Under the pieces are notes generated by a model. It was not told the origin of the DNA. It did not search any database and worked only from the letters and a program-made list of their open reading frames with translations. 22,016 nucleotides of DNA from JAICTV01 sp035634055 (GTDB lineage: Bacteria; Planctomycetota; Phycisphaerae; Tepidisphaerales; Tepidisphaeraceae): NCBI GenBank assembly GCA_035634055.1, contig DASQDR010000196.1, positions 1-22,016 on the forward strand. The letters are read 5' to 3'. The position numbers were made by a program, and so were the translations under genes. Below are positions 12,691 through 20,710 of this stretch, piece by piece. Position 1 is the stretch's first letter. Every line of letters starts with the position of its first letter.

Positions 12691-14355
12691 CTATCCGTAC
12701 AGCCGCTTGGAGATCAGGCGGTACTCCGCCTCGCGGGCGTCGAAGATCGTCCAGTGAAACGCGGTGAAGGCGACCTGCGCCACGACCAGCGTCGCCAGCG
12801 CCACCGCCGCGCGGCGATGGGGGCCGCGACCACGAAGCAGCGGCGCGTCCATCGCCAGGCCCAGCGCGAGCGGCGGCAGGAACACGACCCACAGCCGCGG
12901 CAGCTCGTACGTCAGTCCGATCACCAGGTAGATGAACGCCATGGCGCCCGCGGTGCAGATGACGAGTCGGGTCCCGAGGTTGAGCCGCCGGCGGGGCGCG
13001 CTCAGGCCGAGCAGCGCGTAGAACCCTGGGCTGAGGAAGAGCAGGAAGATGGGCAGCCCGATCAGGTACCAGACCGCGCGGTTCATCTGGAACGTTGGCT
13101 GCAGCGCCGTCCACTTGCGGGCGACGGCCAGCAGGGTCGCCGGGATGTTCCACCCGATCGCCAGGTAGACCAGCAGGACGACGGCGGCCGCGCCGGCGGC
13201 CGCGGGAAGCACGCCGCGCAGTGCGACGGTGCCGAGCCGCGCTCGGTCGTGCCACAGCGTCGCCGCCAGCGCCGCCAGCGCCACCCACGCGTGCGACAGG
13301 CTGAGCGTCAGGCCGACCAACAGCGCCGCGCCGGCGACGGCGGCGAGCGGCGCGGACCGGCGCTTCCAGCTCGCGAACCACGCCCACAGCATCAGGTTCA
13401 CGCTCAGCAGTTGCGCCGGATCCTTCCCCGGGGCGAAGTGGACCGCGCACGGGTTGAAGGTTGCCATGATCGCGAAGACCGCCGCGCCCGCGGGGGAGAG
13501 GAAGACGCGTCCCAGCCCGTATCCCGCCGCCCCCGCCAGCACCCACAGCGCCGCAAACAGGATCGCCACGCGGAGCCCGCCGGAGATCAGCGCCGAATCT
13601 TCCGGCGACAGCTCGTGCGCCGCGCGAAGGTAGCGCTGGAACGCGCCCGGCTCGAGCGGGTCGGGCGCGTTCACGCGCGACGCGAGGTAGGCCAGCACCG
13701 TCGCGCCCGGCGGGTTGGAGAGGATGCGCGTGCCGCCCATCTGCTCCGTCACGCGCGTCAGCCGGTCCTGGTCGAACCGCCGGAGGTAGAGCGGCAACGA
13801 CCCGATGCCGCTCGACTCGTGGTAGAACGCCCCGTCGGTGGAGAGGCTGGTAATGTTGAACCACTGCTGGTTCATGGGCACCGGCGGCGCCCACCAGACC
13901 CACGCGCCCGCGCCGACGGCGGCGGCAGCGAGCACTGTGCCGGCGGCGAGGCGGTCGCGGCGGGGCCGTCGCGCCGCCAGCGTCCACACCGCGCCGGCCG
14001 CAATGCCGCCCAGCGCCACCGCGGGCAGCGCCCGCAAGGTGCGCTCGGCGCGCACCGGCGAGTATCGGAACCAGAAGTACCCCTGGCCCATCGGCACCTC
14101 CAGCGCGGCGCAGGCGAGGAGGATGGCGAAGGGGAGGATGAACGCGGCGCCCAGCAGCACCAACAGCTTGCGTGACGGCCGCGCGTGCGGTGAAGATTTT
14201 GCCCCGAATCCCGCCTGGCGCGCGGCGAGCGGGGCGGGTGCACGCGCACCGGGTGAGGCGGGCGCTTGCGACGGCGCACCGGACGAAGCCGCGTGCGGAC
14301 CGGCCGCCGGTGCCGGGCTGCCCCCAGACGTCTTCCCCCGCGCGCGGCGCCCCAT
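12691..14355 (-). CDS. Polytopic membrane protein, GT-C glycosyltransferase-like
   Basis: A 554-residue protein with a 60-residue Pro/Ala/Ser-rich basic N-terminus and roughly 10-12 membrane helices. A large extracytoplasmic loop (about 158-260) follows the third helix and contains STDGAFYHE and SNPPGATVLAYLA. The latter recalls the HPPG-type loop of GT-C fold membrane glycosyltransferases that use lipid-linked sugars. Assignment to that superfamily is tentative, because the catalytic acidic pair in the first loop cannot be shown by eye. The ATG has GAGGGG about eight bases upstream. It lies 44 bases downstream of serA on the same strand and is probably co-transcribed with it, with no evident functional link. 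It may instead be an uncharacterised transporter-like protein. Confidence 0.8.
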   Translation of the reverse strand: MGRRARGKTSGGSPAPAAGPHAASSGAPSQAPASPGARAPAPLAARQAGFGAKSSPHARPSRKLLVLLGAAFILPFAILLACAALEVPMGQGYFWFRYSPVRAERTLRALPAVALGGIAAGAVWTLAARRPRRDRLAAGTVLAAAAVGAGAWVWWAPPVPMNQQWFNITSLSTDGAFYHESSGIGSLPLYLRRFDQDRLTRVTEQMGGTRILSNPPGATVLAYLASRVNAPDPLEPGAFQRYLRAAHELSPEDSALISGGLRVAILFAALWVLAGAAGYGLGRVFLSPAGAAVFAIMATFNPCAVHFAPGKDPAQLLSVNLMLWAWFASWKRRSAPLAAVAGAALLVGLTLSLSHAWVALAALAATLWHDRARLGTVALRGVLPAAAGAAAVVLLVYLAIGWNIPATLLAVARKWTALQPTFQMNRAVWYLIGLPIFLLFLSPGFYALLGLSAPRRRLNLGTRLVICTAGAMAFIYLVIGLTYELPRLWVVFLPPLALGLAMDAPLLRGRGPHRRAAVALATLVVAQVAFTAFHWTIFDAREAEYRLISKRLYG

Positions 14356-14399
14356 GTGAACCGGCCCCTCTCGCCCTGGCTCGGGCGTCGCCCCGCGCG

Positions 14400-16046
14400 T
14401 TAAAGCTCGCGCGGCGGGAGCACCACCGACGTCGCCCGCAGGATGTTCGGGCGCGCCCGCAAGCGGTTCAGCAGCGCGGGCGTCGGCTCGCTGTCGGTCT
14501 TGATCACCATCAGCGCCGTCGACGTGCCGTCGGCGTGCTTCTCGCGGCTGATGACCATGTCGGCGATGTTCACGCCGGCGTCGCCGAAGCTGCTGCCCAC
14601 CGTGCCGATCACGCCCGGCTCGTCCCTGTTGACGATGATCACCATCTGCCCCTCGGCGATCATGTCCATGGCGAAGTTATCGATGCGCAGCACGCGCGGC
14701 AGCCCGTCGGCGTAGACGGTGCCGAGCACGCGGTGGCTCTCGCCGGTCGGGCTCTCGACGCGGATGCCGACGATGTCACCAACCAGCCCGGCCGGCGGGC
14801 TCGGCTCGTGGATCGACACCAGCTCCAGCCCGCGGCTGCGCGCGAGGTGCTCGACGTTGATCACGTTCACCGGCGTGTCCAGGTGCGGGCGGAGCAGCTC
14901 CACCGTCGCCAGCCGCAGCAGCGTGTTCATGTGCTTCGGCGCCTTGCTGCCGCTGGCGCGGATGGTGATGGTCTTGTACCCGCCCTCGGCGTAACCGCTC
15001 AGCAGCGCGCCGATGCGCGCGGCCAGGCGGGTGAAGGGCATCTCGTCGGCGGGCAGGTCCAGCTTGATCCCGCCGGCGTTGACGGCCCCGCGGATCTCCC
15101 CGCTGCGCAGGTAGGCGACGATCGCCTTGCACGCCTCGACCGAGACCGCCGTCTGCGCCTCGTCGGTGCTGGCGCCGAGGTGAGGCGTGAGCACCGCGTT
15201 CTCCAGCCCGAACAGCGGGTGGTCCTTGGCGGGCGGTTCGGTCTGGTAGACGTCCAGCGCGGCGCCGGCGACGCGCTTCTCCTTCAGCGCGTCGGCCAGC
15301 GCGAACTCGTCCACCACCTCGCCGCGCGCATCGTTGACAACCAGCAGGTTGGGGCGGGCGACGTTGAACAGCCGCTCGCGGCTGAGCAGGTGCCGCGTCT
15401 GCTCGCCGCCGGGGACGTGGAAGGTGATGACATCGATCTGCCGAAGGAACTCGTCGAAGTCGCGCACCAGCTTGACCTTCCCGTCCAGCGCGGTCTCGCC
15501 GCTGAAGAACGGGTCGAACCCCAGCACGTTCATCTCCATCGCCAGCGCGCGCACCGCGACGGTCCGCCCGATGCGCCCCAGGCCGACGACGCCCAGCGTC
15601 TTGCCCGCCAGTTGCGTCCCCTGGAACTGGCTGCGCTTCTTCCAGTCCAGCGCGCCGGAGCGCAGCGACTGGTTGGCGGCCGGAATCTTGCGCGCCAGGC
15701 TCATCATCAGCGCCAGTGCGTGCTCGGCGGTGGAGAGGGTGGAGGCCTCTGCGGTGTTGAGCACCAGGATGCCGCGGGCGGTGGCGGCCTCGAGGTCGAT
15801 GTTGTCCACGCCCACGCCCGCCCGCGCGATTGCTTTCAGCGCGCCCGGCTTCTCCAGCACCTTGGCCGTCACCTTGGCGCCGGAGCGGACGATCAACGCG
15901 TCGTAATCGCCAACCGTGCCCGCCAGCTCGTCTTCCTTGAGCCCGACCTTCACGTCGAACGCCGCGCCCGACTGCTTGAGGAATTGCAGGCCCTCTTCGG
16001 CCAGCTTGTCGGCGACGAGGATCTTCTGCTGCTGCTGTTGTGCCAT
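14400..16046 (-). CDS. serA: SerA, D-3-phosphoglycerate dehydrogenase (long form with ACT domain)
   Basis: A 548-residue enzyme that oxidises 3-phosphoglycerate with NAD as the first step of serine synthesis. It shows substrate-binding and NAD domains with ARAGVGVDNID (75-84), the dinucleotide loop GLGRIG (155-160) and catalytic Arg241, Glu270 and His289 (NDARGEVVDE, YQTEPP, TPHLGAST). An intervening ASB-type domain (about 318-465) is followed by a C-terminal ACT domain (about 468-548, VNRDEPGVIGTVG), the usual serine-sensing module. Two sites differ from the common form: VPGGEQTRHL in place of VPLTxxT, and NDARG in place of NxARG with a neutral residue. The ATG at 16046 is used because AAAAAAGGAC lies about eight to ten bases upstream; the frame is open to 16100 without reason. 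The Gln run at residues 3-7 comes from a CAG-type repeat. Confidence 0.97.
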   Translation of the reverse strand: MAQQQQQKILVADKLAEEGLQFLKQSGAAFDVKVGLKEDELAGTVGDYDALIVRSGAKVTAKVLEKPGALKAIARAGVGVDNIDLEAATARGILVLNTAEASTLSTAEHALALMMSLARKIPAANQSLRSGALDWKKRSQFQGTQLAGKTLGVVGLGRIGRTVAVRALAMEMNVLGFDPFFSGETALDGKVKLVRDFDEFLRQIDVITFHVPGGEQTRHLLSRERLFNVARPNLLVVNDARGEVVDEFALADALKEKRVAGAALDVYQTEPPAKDHPLFGLENAVLTPHLGASTDEAQTAVSVEACKAIVAYLRSGEIRGAVNAGGIKLDLPADEMPFTRLAARIGALLSGYAEGGYKTITIRASGSKAPKHMNTLLRLATVELLRPHLDTPVNVINVEHLARSRGLELVSIHEPSPPAGLVGDIVGIRVESPTGESHRVLGTVYADGLPRVLRIDNFAMDMIAEGQMVIIVNRDEPGVIGTVGSSFGDAGVNIADMVISREKHADGTSTALMVIKTDSEPTPALLNRLRARPNILRATSVVLPPREL

Positions 16047-16079
16047 CGGCCAGACGTCCTTTTTTGCGGAGAGGCGGCA

Positions 16080-16108
16080 ATCGTAGAAGACGACCCCCAT
16101 GCCGGCAA
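16080..16108 (-). promoter_or_regulatory. Candidate serA promoter
   Basis: On the minus strand TTGCCG (16108-16103) and TACGAT (16085-16080) are separated by exactly 17 bases. The transcript would start near 16073, giving a leader of about 27 bases with the AAGGA ribosome site. It is the only plausible two-box promoter in the gap shared with the divergent gene at 16244. Confidence 0.5.
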
Positions 16109-16140
16109 GGCGTCGCGGCGCCAGCTCCCGGTGGCCCGCT

Positions 16141-16160
16141 TCTCCCCGTGCTCGGGGAGA
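16141..16160. repeat. Perfect CTCCCCG hairpin in the serA divergent region
   Basis: TCTCCCCG (16141-16148) and CGGGGAGA (16153-16160) form an eight-base stem with a four-base loop, followed by GGGTCAGGGCGAGGG. Similar CTCCCCG/CGGGGAG words are dispersed in many GC-rich bacterial genomes. It lies between divergent starts, so it cannot be a terminator for either neighbour. Confidence 0.6.
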
Positions 16161-16225
16161 GGGTCAGGGCGAGGGCGGCGCTTGAGGCGAGGCGTCGGAC
16201 GTCACGTCGCGACGCGGCCGGCGGT

Positions 16226-16231
16226 TACAAT
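16226..16231 (+). promoter_or_regulatory. TACAAT box before paralog A
   Basis: TACAAT ends 12 bases before the TTG at 16244, predicting a leader of at most about five bases. No ribosome site is present. The same box type precedes thiS, thiG, rsmG and paralog C. Confidence 0.45.
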
Positions 16232-16243
16232 GGCCGACTTGCC

Positions 16244-17524
16244 TTGATCGAGATCCTGACCAGCCCGTCGTTCGCCCTGCTGCTCGCGGCCGCGGGGGCG
16301 GTGCTGCTGTGGCTGGGGTCCGGCCGGCGCTGGCCGCGGCGCGGCGCGCGCGGGCGGCAGCGCGAGCCGCACATCGTCTCCGTCGCGGCGGGCGCGATGC
16401 TCGTGATCTTCGCCATCGCGTCGCTCGGGGCCGTCGCGCGCGACCGGGTGCGGCGGCACAAGCCGGTCTGGTGGCTCCAGCACGATCTCAACAGTGGTGA
16501 TGAGGTCACTCGCGCCATTGCGTTCGACCGCCTGGCCCAAGATGTTCGCGGCGGAAATTTGTCGGCTGAACAAACCGCCCAACTGATTGCCGCCGCCCTG
16601 GCGGCGCAGCAGGACCGCGGCAAGCCGTGGGACCCGGGATGGGGCAGCCTGATCGAGGCCGCCCGTGACGCCGACGCCTTGCACGAGGCGGCGTGGCAGC
16701 AGTACGTGCACCTGGCGGCGGCGGGGCAGCCGAGCCTCACGGCCCGCCCGCGCGTCCGCCGCGGGTTGCCCGTCCCGGTCAACTTCAACCTGGGCCCGCA
16801 GCGCGCGGCCTTCACTCGCCGGCTGCTCTGCACCTATCGCGGCCGCCGGCTGGAGGTGGACGGCGCGGCGTGGGAGCCGGGCCCCGACGAGCTCTCCACC
16901 TCGTCGATCGTCGGCCCTGAGCCGCTGTCGCCCGAGACGATGCTGGTCCACCTGCCCGATCGCATCCGCCACGGGTTATCGGCCGGCCGGCACACGCTCC
17001 GCCTCACGTTTGACGTGGCGGTGCTGGATTTCCCGAGCGCCCAGCGCGAGGGCCGTTCCGTGCTACAGCGGACGACGATCGAGCTGATGGCGTCGTGGGA
17101 GCTGGTCGAGGCCGGCACGCCCACCGTCCGCCTCATTCGCGACGAGGGCCTGCTGGCCGAGGTGCAGAAGCGAATGAGGCTGGCGCCCATCGCCACCGCC
17201 GTGTTCGCGCCCGAGTCCGAGCCGCTGTGGCTCCAGGTCCATGCGGATGACCTTCCGGTGGCGGTGTCGGCCGACGCGCTGGTGCGCGCGGGCGGAGGCG
17301 AAACGATCTTTCCCGCCCCCGCGGTCTTCCCGGCCGGCGCGCAGCGGGGCTGGTCCGGCCCGGGAATTGACCGGCCTGTGCCCGACGACGTCGCCGTCGT
17401 CCTGCGTCCCAACGTCGCGGCGGCGGAGCGCACGGTGGAAATCAGCGAGATCTGCGGCGACGAAATCACCTTGACGCTGCCGCGCGCGCCCGGCGGCGCG
17501 CCCGGGGCGGCGGGGGCGAAATGA
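16244..17524 (+). CDS. Paralog A: two-helix membrane protein with large C-terminal domain, no zinc ribbon
   Basis: A 426-residue protein, first of four tandem relatives. Helices lie at about 5-25 and 43-65, separated by a basic Arg-rich segment (26-42) where paralogs C and D carry a zinc ribbon. After the second helix comes HKPVWWL, then a helical region with the shared PWDPGWGSLIEAARD (C has PWSTAWGDLLETART). A beta-rich domain follows (about 160-420) with VVLRPN near the end, matching VVLRPS in C and VLRPS in D. By the positive-inside rule the Arg-rich loop is cytoplasmic and the large domain outside. The TTG at 16244 begins just before the first helix and follows a TACAAT box. Its stop overlaps the start of paralog B (ATGA), so B is translationally coupled. 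Function is unknown. Confidence 0.75.
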   Translation: MIEILTSPSFALLLAAAGAVLLWLGSGRRWPRRGARGRQREPHIVSVAAGAMLVIFAIASLGAVARDRVRRHKPVWWLQHDLNSGDEVTRAIAFDRLAQDVRGGNLSAEQTAQLIAAALAAQQDRGKPWDPGWGSLIEAARDADALHEAAWQQYVHLAAAGQPSLTARPRVRRGLPVPVNFNLGPQRAAFTRRLLCTYRGRRLEVDGAAWEPGPDELSTSSIVGPEPLSPETMLVHLPDRIRHGLSAGRHTLRLTFDVAVLDFPSAQREGRSVLQRTTIELMASWELVEAGTPTVRLIRDEGLLAEVQKRMRLAPIATAVFAPESEPLWLQVHADDLPVAVSADALVRAGGGETIFPAPAVFPAGAQRGWSGPGIDRPVPDDVAVVLRPNVAAAERTVEISEICGDEITLTLPRAPGGAPGAAGAK

Positions 17525-17811
17525 TCCTGTTCCTCGCCTACGCCCTGGCCGTAGCCACGGGGGCGCTGGTGCTCCTCGTGCTGGGCATGCGCGGCAGGCG
17601 TGTCGACGATCACCCCGTCTGCCGCCGCTGCGGGTTCGACCTCGTCGGCCCGCCGGGCGGCACCGCAACGTGCTCCGAGTGCGGCGCCGATCTCGTCGAC
17701 CGTCGCCGCGCCGTCCGCGCCATAGCCGGCACGTCAGGGGACCGACCTGCCGGGAATCCGCGGCGGGCCGGTTTCAGGCTCGATGATGTGCGGGCCGGTC
17801 GGCCGCGTTAG
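17521..17811 (+). CDS. Paralog B: short protein with one helix and a zinc ribbon
   Basis: A 96-residue protein with a membrane helix (2-22) and a zinc ribbon, Cys34-x2-Cys37 and Cys51-x2-Cys54 (CRRCGFDL and CSECGADL). After about residue 66 it departs from the paralogs into a Gly/Arg-rich tail; C and D instead continue into a second helix. It is thus the N-terminal module of the family alone, either a truncated duplicate or the missing half of paralog A, whose stop codon it overlaps. The ribbon probably faces the cytoplasm next to the membrane. Its TAG stop forms the first three bases of a TAGAAT box for paralog C. Zinc ribbons of this type can bind nucleic acid or protein; no evidence decides which. 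Confidence 0.8.
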   Translation: MILFLAYALAVATGALVLLVLGMRGRRVDDHPVCRRCGFDLVGPPGGTATCSECGADLVDRRRAVRAIAGTSGDRPAGNPRRAGFRLDDVRAGRPR

Positions 17812-17842
17812 AATCCGATCGACCCGCAAAGCGGGGGGAGAG
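17809..17842 (+). promoter_or_regulatory. Candidate promoter and leader of paralog C
   Basis: TAGAAT (17809-17814) uses the stop codon of paralog B as its first half. The leader then has a small perfect hairpin, CCCGC/GCGGG (17823-17827 with 17831-17835), which overlaps the start of the ribosome site GGGGGGAGAG (17833-17842) and could shade it. The ATG follows at 17847. Confidence 0.4.
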
Positions 17843-17846
17843 CTTC

Positions 17847-19331
17847 ATGCTGACGATCATCCTGTTACTTCTCTTCGTTGCCGGCCTGGGCCTGCTGCTG
17901 CTGCTCCGCGGGCGGCACGGCATCGCGACCGACGACCACCCGCTGTGCCGCAAGTGCGGGTTCGACCTGACCGGGAAGCCCGAGGGGTCCAACGTCTGCT
18001 CCGAGTGCGGCTCGGACCTGTCGGCGCCAAAGGCGATCCGCATCGGCCACCGCCGGCCGCGCGGCGGGCTGGTGATGACCGGGTGCGTGCTCCTGCTGCT
18101 CGGGCTCGGCTCCGCGGGCGCGATAATGTGGGCGGCCGGATCATCCACGAACTGGCAGGCGCGTAAGCCGGTCTGGTGGCTCATTCGCGAGACGAAGGAC
18201 CTTGACGTCAGAACGCGCGACGCTGCCCTGGCGGAGCTGAGCACGCGCCTCGGCGCCGGCAAGCTCACCGACCCTCAGATCGACGCGCTGTGCGACCAGG
18301 GGCTGGCCGTTCAGGGGGACGCGAACGCCCCCTGGTCGACCGCGTGGGGCGACCTGCTCGAGACGGCGCGGACGATGAACAAGCTGTCGGACGACCGGTG
18401 GCAGAAGTACGCGCGGCAGGCGCCGGCGTTCGTGCTGGACGTCCGCCCGGAGGTGCGCAAGGGAGACCGGATCTACCACTGGCTCCGCAACGGCAAGTCG
18501 CGCGTCGGCAGCCGGACGCGTTTGTACGTCGAGGCCGATAACCCCGTCTGGCAGATCGGGCCGATTCGCTCCAACCGCGCGTGGGGCATCACCCCGGGAG
18601 GGCAGCTCAGCGCAAATGGCAGCGGCGCGAGCGGGACCGGCCTGGAGACCAAGTCCGGTGAGTTCAAAGACGTCCCGCCGGGCAAGTACCCCGTCAAGTA
18701 CACGACCACCCTGAAGATCGTCGACGGCAACGGACCGTCGGCGCCGATCGTCACCACCGCGCCGCTGGAGTTGACCGCGACGGTGAAGCTCCTGCCGGCC
18801 GACCAGCCGACGGTGCGCGTGATCAACGATCCCGCGCTCGGCTCACAGGTGGCGGCCGCGCTGTCCGTTACCGACGCCGGCTATGCGCGGTGGTCGAAGA
18901 AGCACCTGAACGTGAGCGTGAACGTGAACAACCCGCCCGTCGGCGTCGGCTTCGACATCTACGCGCGGATCGACGGCAAGGAGACGAAGCTGAGCAGCTT
19001 CGCCGCGCCGGCGGGCAAGCGGAACTCGGGGTGGGGCGCCGGCGGGGACGTCGAGAACCTCACGGCGAGCAAGATGGACGTGGTGCTCAGGCCTAGCACA
19101 CAGGCGGCGACCAACACGACCAACGTCTTCGAGATCTGGGACGGCGAGGTCGTCATCAGCGACGTCGCGATCCAGAACGCCGCGACCAACCCGGCCGTCA
19201 CGCAACCGACCGCCTCCCGGTCCGTGCCGGGCGGGACGGCGCGGGCTTATCCGACCTCACGCGCTGCGACCACTCGGCCCGCCACGATGCCCGCCACCAT
19301 GACCGCTGGTGCAGTAACGGCCGACCGTTAG
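17847..19331 (+). CDS. Paralog C: membrane protein with internal zinc ribbon and large outer domain
   Basis: A 494-residue protein, the fullest member of the tandem family. The order is: helix (2-20), DDHPLCRKCGFDLTG with CSECG (Cys34, 37, 51, 54), a basic stretch (GHRRPRGG), second helix (75-97), NWQARKPVWWL, a helical region (115-190) and a beta-rich domain (about 195-440). It ends in a Thr/Ala/Pro-rich tail (about 445-494) that looks unstructured. The basic residues around the ribbon place it in the cytoplasm and the large domain outside. It is most similar to paralog D, with near-identical ribbon, WWL[IV]RET and RPEVRKGDRI segments. The ATG has GGGGGGAG upstream. D follows after 26 bases, so the two are surely one transcript. 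I know of no described function. Confidence 0.88.
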   Translation: MLTIILLLLFVAGLGLLLLLRGRHGIATDDHPLCRKCGFDLTGKPEGSNVCSECGSDLSAPKAIRIGHRRPRGGLVMTGCVLLLLGLGSAGAIMWAAGSSTNWQARKPVWWLIRETKDLDVRTRDAALAELSTRLGAGKLTDPQIDALCDQGLAVQGDANAPWSTAWGDLLETARTMNKLSDDRWQKYARQAPAFVLDVRPEVRKGDRIYHWLRNGKSRVGSRTRLYVEADNPVWQIGPIRSNRAWGITPGGQLSANGSGASGTGLETKSGEFKDVPPGKYPVKYTTTLKIVDGNGPSAPIVTTAPLELTATVKLLPADQPTVRVINDPALGSQVAAALSVTDAGYARWSKKHLNVSVNVNNPPVGVGFDIYARIDGKETKLSSFAAPAGKRNSGWGAGGDVENLTASKMDVVLRPSTQAATNTTNVFEIWDGEVVISDVAIQNAATNPAVTQPTASRSVPGGTARAYPTSRAATTRPATMPATMTAGAVTADR

Positions 19332-19357
19332 GCAGCAAGCGAAGGGGGGCTGCGATC

Positions 19358-20710
19358 GTGTCATTCGTGATCCTGCTGCTGTTGGCGGTCGCCGCCCTGG
19401 GCGCGCTGCTGCTGTACCGCGGGGGGCGCGGGGTGGCCGTTGATGACCACCCGCTCTGCCGCCGCTGCGGCTTCGACCTGACCGGCCGGCCCGAAGGCGT
19501 CGAACGCTGCTCGGAGTGCGGCGCCGATCTCGGCGCGCCCAGGGCAATCCGCATCGGCCACCGCGCGACTCGGCAGAAGCTCGTCGCCGCCGGTGCGCTC
19601 CTCCTCGTGATCGGCCTGGGGTCGGCGGGGGCGGCCATGTGGGCGGCGGGGTCGCAGACGAACTGGCAGCAGTACAAGCCGCTCTGGTGGCTCGTCCGGG
19701 AGACCGACGATGTGGACCGGGCCGTCAGCAAGGCGGCGCTGGCGGAGCTTGCGCTGCGGCTCGGGGCGGGCAAGCTGTCCGACGCGCAGATCCTCCGCCT
19801 GGCGGACCGCGCCCTGGCGATCCAGGGGGACGCCACCAAGGCGTGGTCCACCGAGTGGGGCGACCTGGTCGAGTCCGCGCGGGCGATCAACAAGCTCCCG
19901 GACGACCGCTGGCGCAAGTACGCCGAGCAGGCGCCGAACTTCGCGCTCCAGGTCCGCCCGGAGGTGCGCAAGGGCGACCGGATCCCGCTCTGGATCCGCA
20001 GCATGCCCGCCCGCATCGGCTCGCGCACGCAGTTCTACGTCCGCTACGAGCGAGCCAGCCGCACGTGGGACGTGGGGCCGGTGCGGCTGGAGCCGGAGGG
20101 CAGTGGCGGCGGGGGGAGCGGCATCTCCGCCACGGGCGGGGGCGCGACGGGGACGAGCCTCGACGTCGCGAAATTCCTGGACCGCCTGCCGCCGGGCAAG
20201 CACGTGGTGAAGCTGTCGCAGACGATCACCATTCAGACCTCGTACGACGACCAGGCGCAGCCGATCGCCACCCGGCGGATCGACCTGGCCGCGTCGTTCG
20301 ACCTCCTGCCGCCCGACCGCCCGACGGTGAAGGTCGTCAGCGATCCATCCGTCCGCGCGGCGGTCGAGCGGGCCATCACCTGCTCGGAGGTTAAGCCCTA
20401 TGGGTCATCCGTGAGCATCCAGATGGACGTGAAGCCCCGGCCGGTCGGCGTCGCTTACCAGGTCTACCTGCGCACGCCGGACGGAAAGGAACACGCAGGC
20501 GGAACGTTCGCCGCACCGGCGCGCAAGAGCGGCGGGTTCAGCTTCGGCGGAAAAGCCCCCGAGCTGACCGCGCCGACGGTTGACCTGGTGCTGCGCCCCA
20601 GCACGGGCGCCGCCATCGGCACAACCGACGTCTTCGAAATGTGGGACGGCGTGATCGTGCTGGAGGACGTGCCGGTGAAACAGAACCCGCCTGAGGGAAA
20701 ATCCGAATGA
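19358..20710 (+). CDS. Paralog D: membrane protein with internal zinc ribbon and large outer domain
   Basis: A 450-residue protein with the same plan as paralog C. It has a helix (2-20), zinc ribbon cysteines at 34, 37, 51 and 54, a second helix (76-97), KPLWWLVRET, a helical region with AWSTEWGDLVESAR, and RPEVRKGDRI. A beta-rich domain follows, containing a Gly-rich loop (about residues 246-265), FAAPARKSGG and DLVLRPSTGA near the end. It lacks the Thr/Ala-rich tail of C. The GTG at 19358 has GAAGGGGGG about eight bases upstream and gives the same N-terminus as C. Its final codons (EGKSE and stop) lie inside an inverted repeat, so the C-terminus may have been reset by insertion of that element. 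The high identity to C suggests a fairly recent tandem duplication. Confidence 0.88.
   Translation: MSFVILLLLAVAALGALLLYRGGRGVAVDDHPLCRRCGFDLTGRPEGVERCSECGADLGAPRAIRIGHRATRQKLVAAGALLLVIGLGSAGAAMWAAGSQTNWQQYKPLWWLVRETDDVDRAVSKAALAELALRLGAGKLSDAQILRLADRALAIQGDATKAWSTEWGDLVESARAINKLPDDRWRKYAEQAPNFALQVRPEVRKGDRIPLWIRSMPARIGSRTQFYVRYERASRTWDVGPVRLEPEGSGGGGSGISATGGGATGTSLDVAKFLDRLPPGKHVVKLSQTITIQTSYDDQAQPIATRRIDLAASFDLLPPDRPTVKVVSDPSVRAAVERAITCSEVKPYGSSVSIQMDVKPRPVGVAYQVYLRTPDGKEHAGGTFAAPARKSGGFSFGGKAPELTAPTVDLVLRPSTGAAIGTTDVFEMWDGVIVLEDVPVKQNPPEGKSE

Noticed and set aside
12637..14175. Long plus-strand ORF of 512 codons
   Set aside because: Its Arg/Gln/His-rich sequence has no fold-like pattern and lies opposite the clear membrane-protein gene.
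16047..16100. Upstream extension of serA by 18 codons
   Set aside because: The ATG at 16046 has a good ribosome site, and the extension would contain that site and run toward the candidate -10 box.
14172..16247. Long plus-strand ORF of 691 codons
   Set aside because: It lies antisense to serA, which has all family motifs; its composition is typical of a GC-rich shadow frame.
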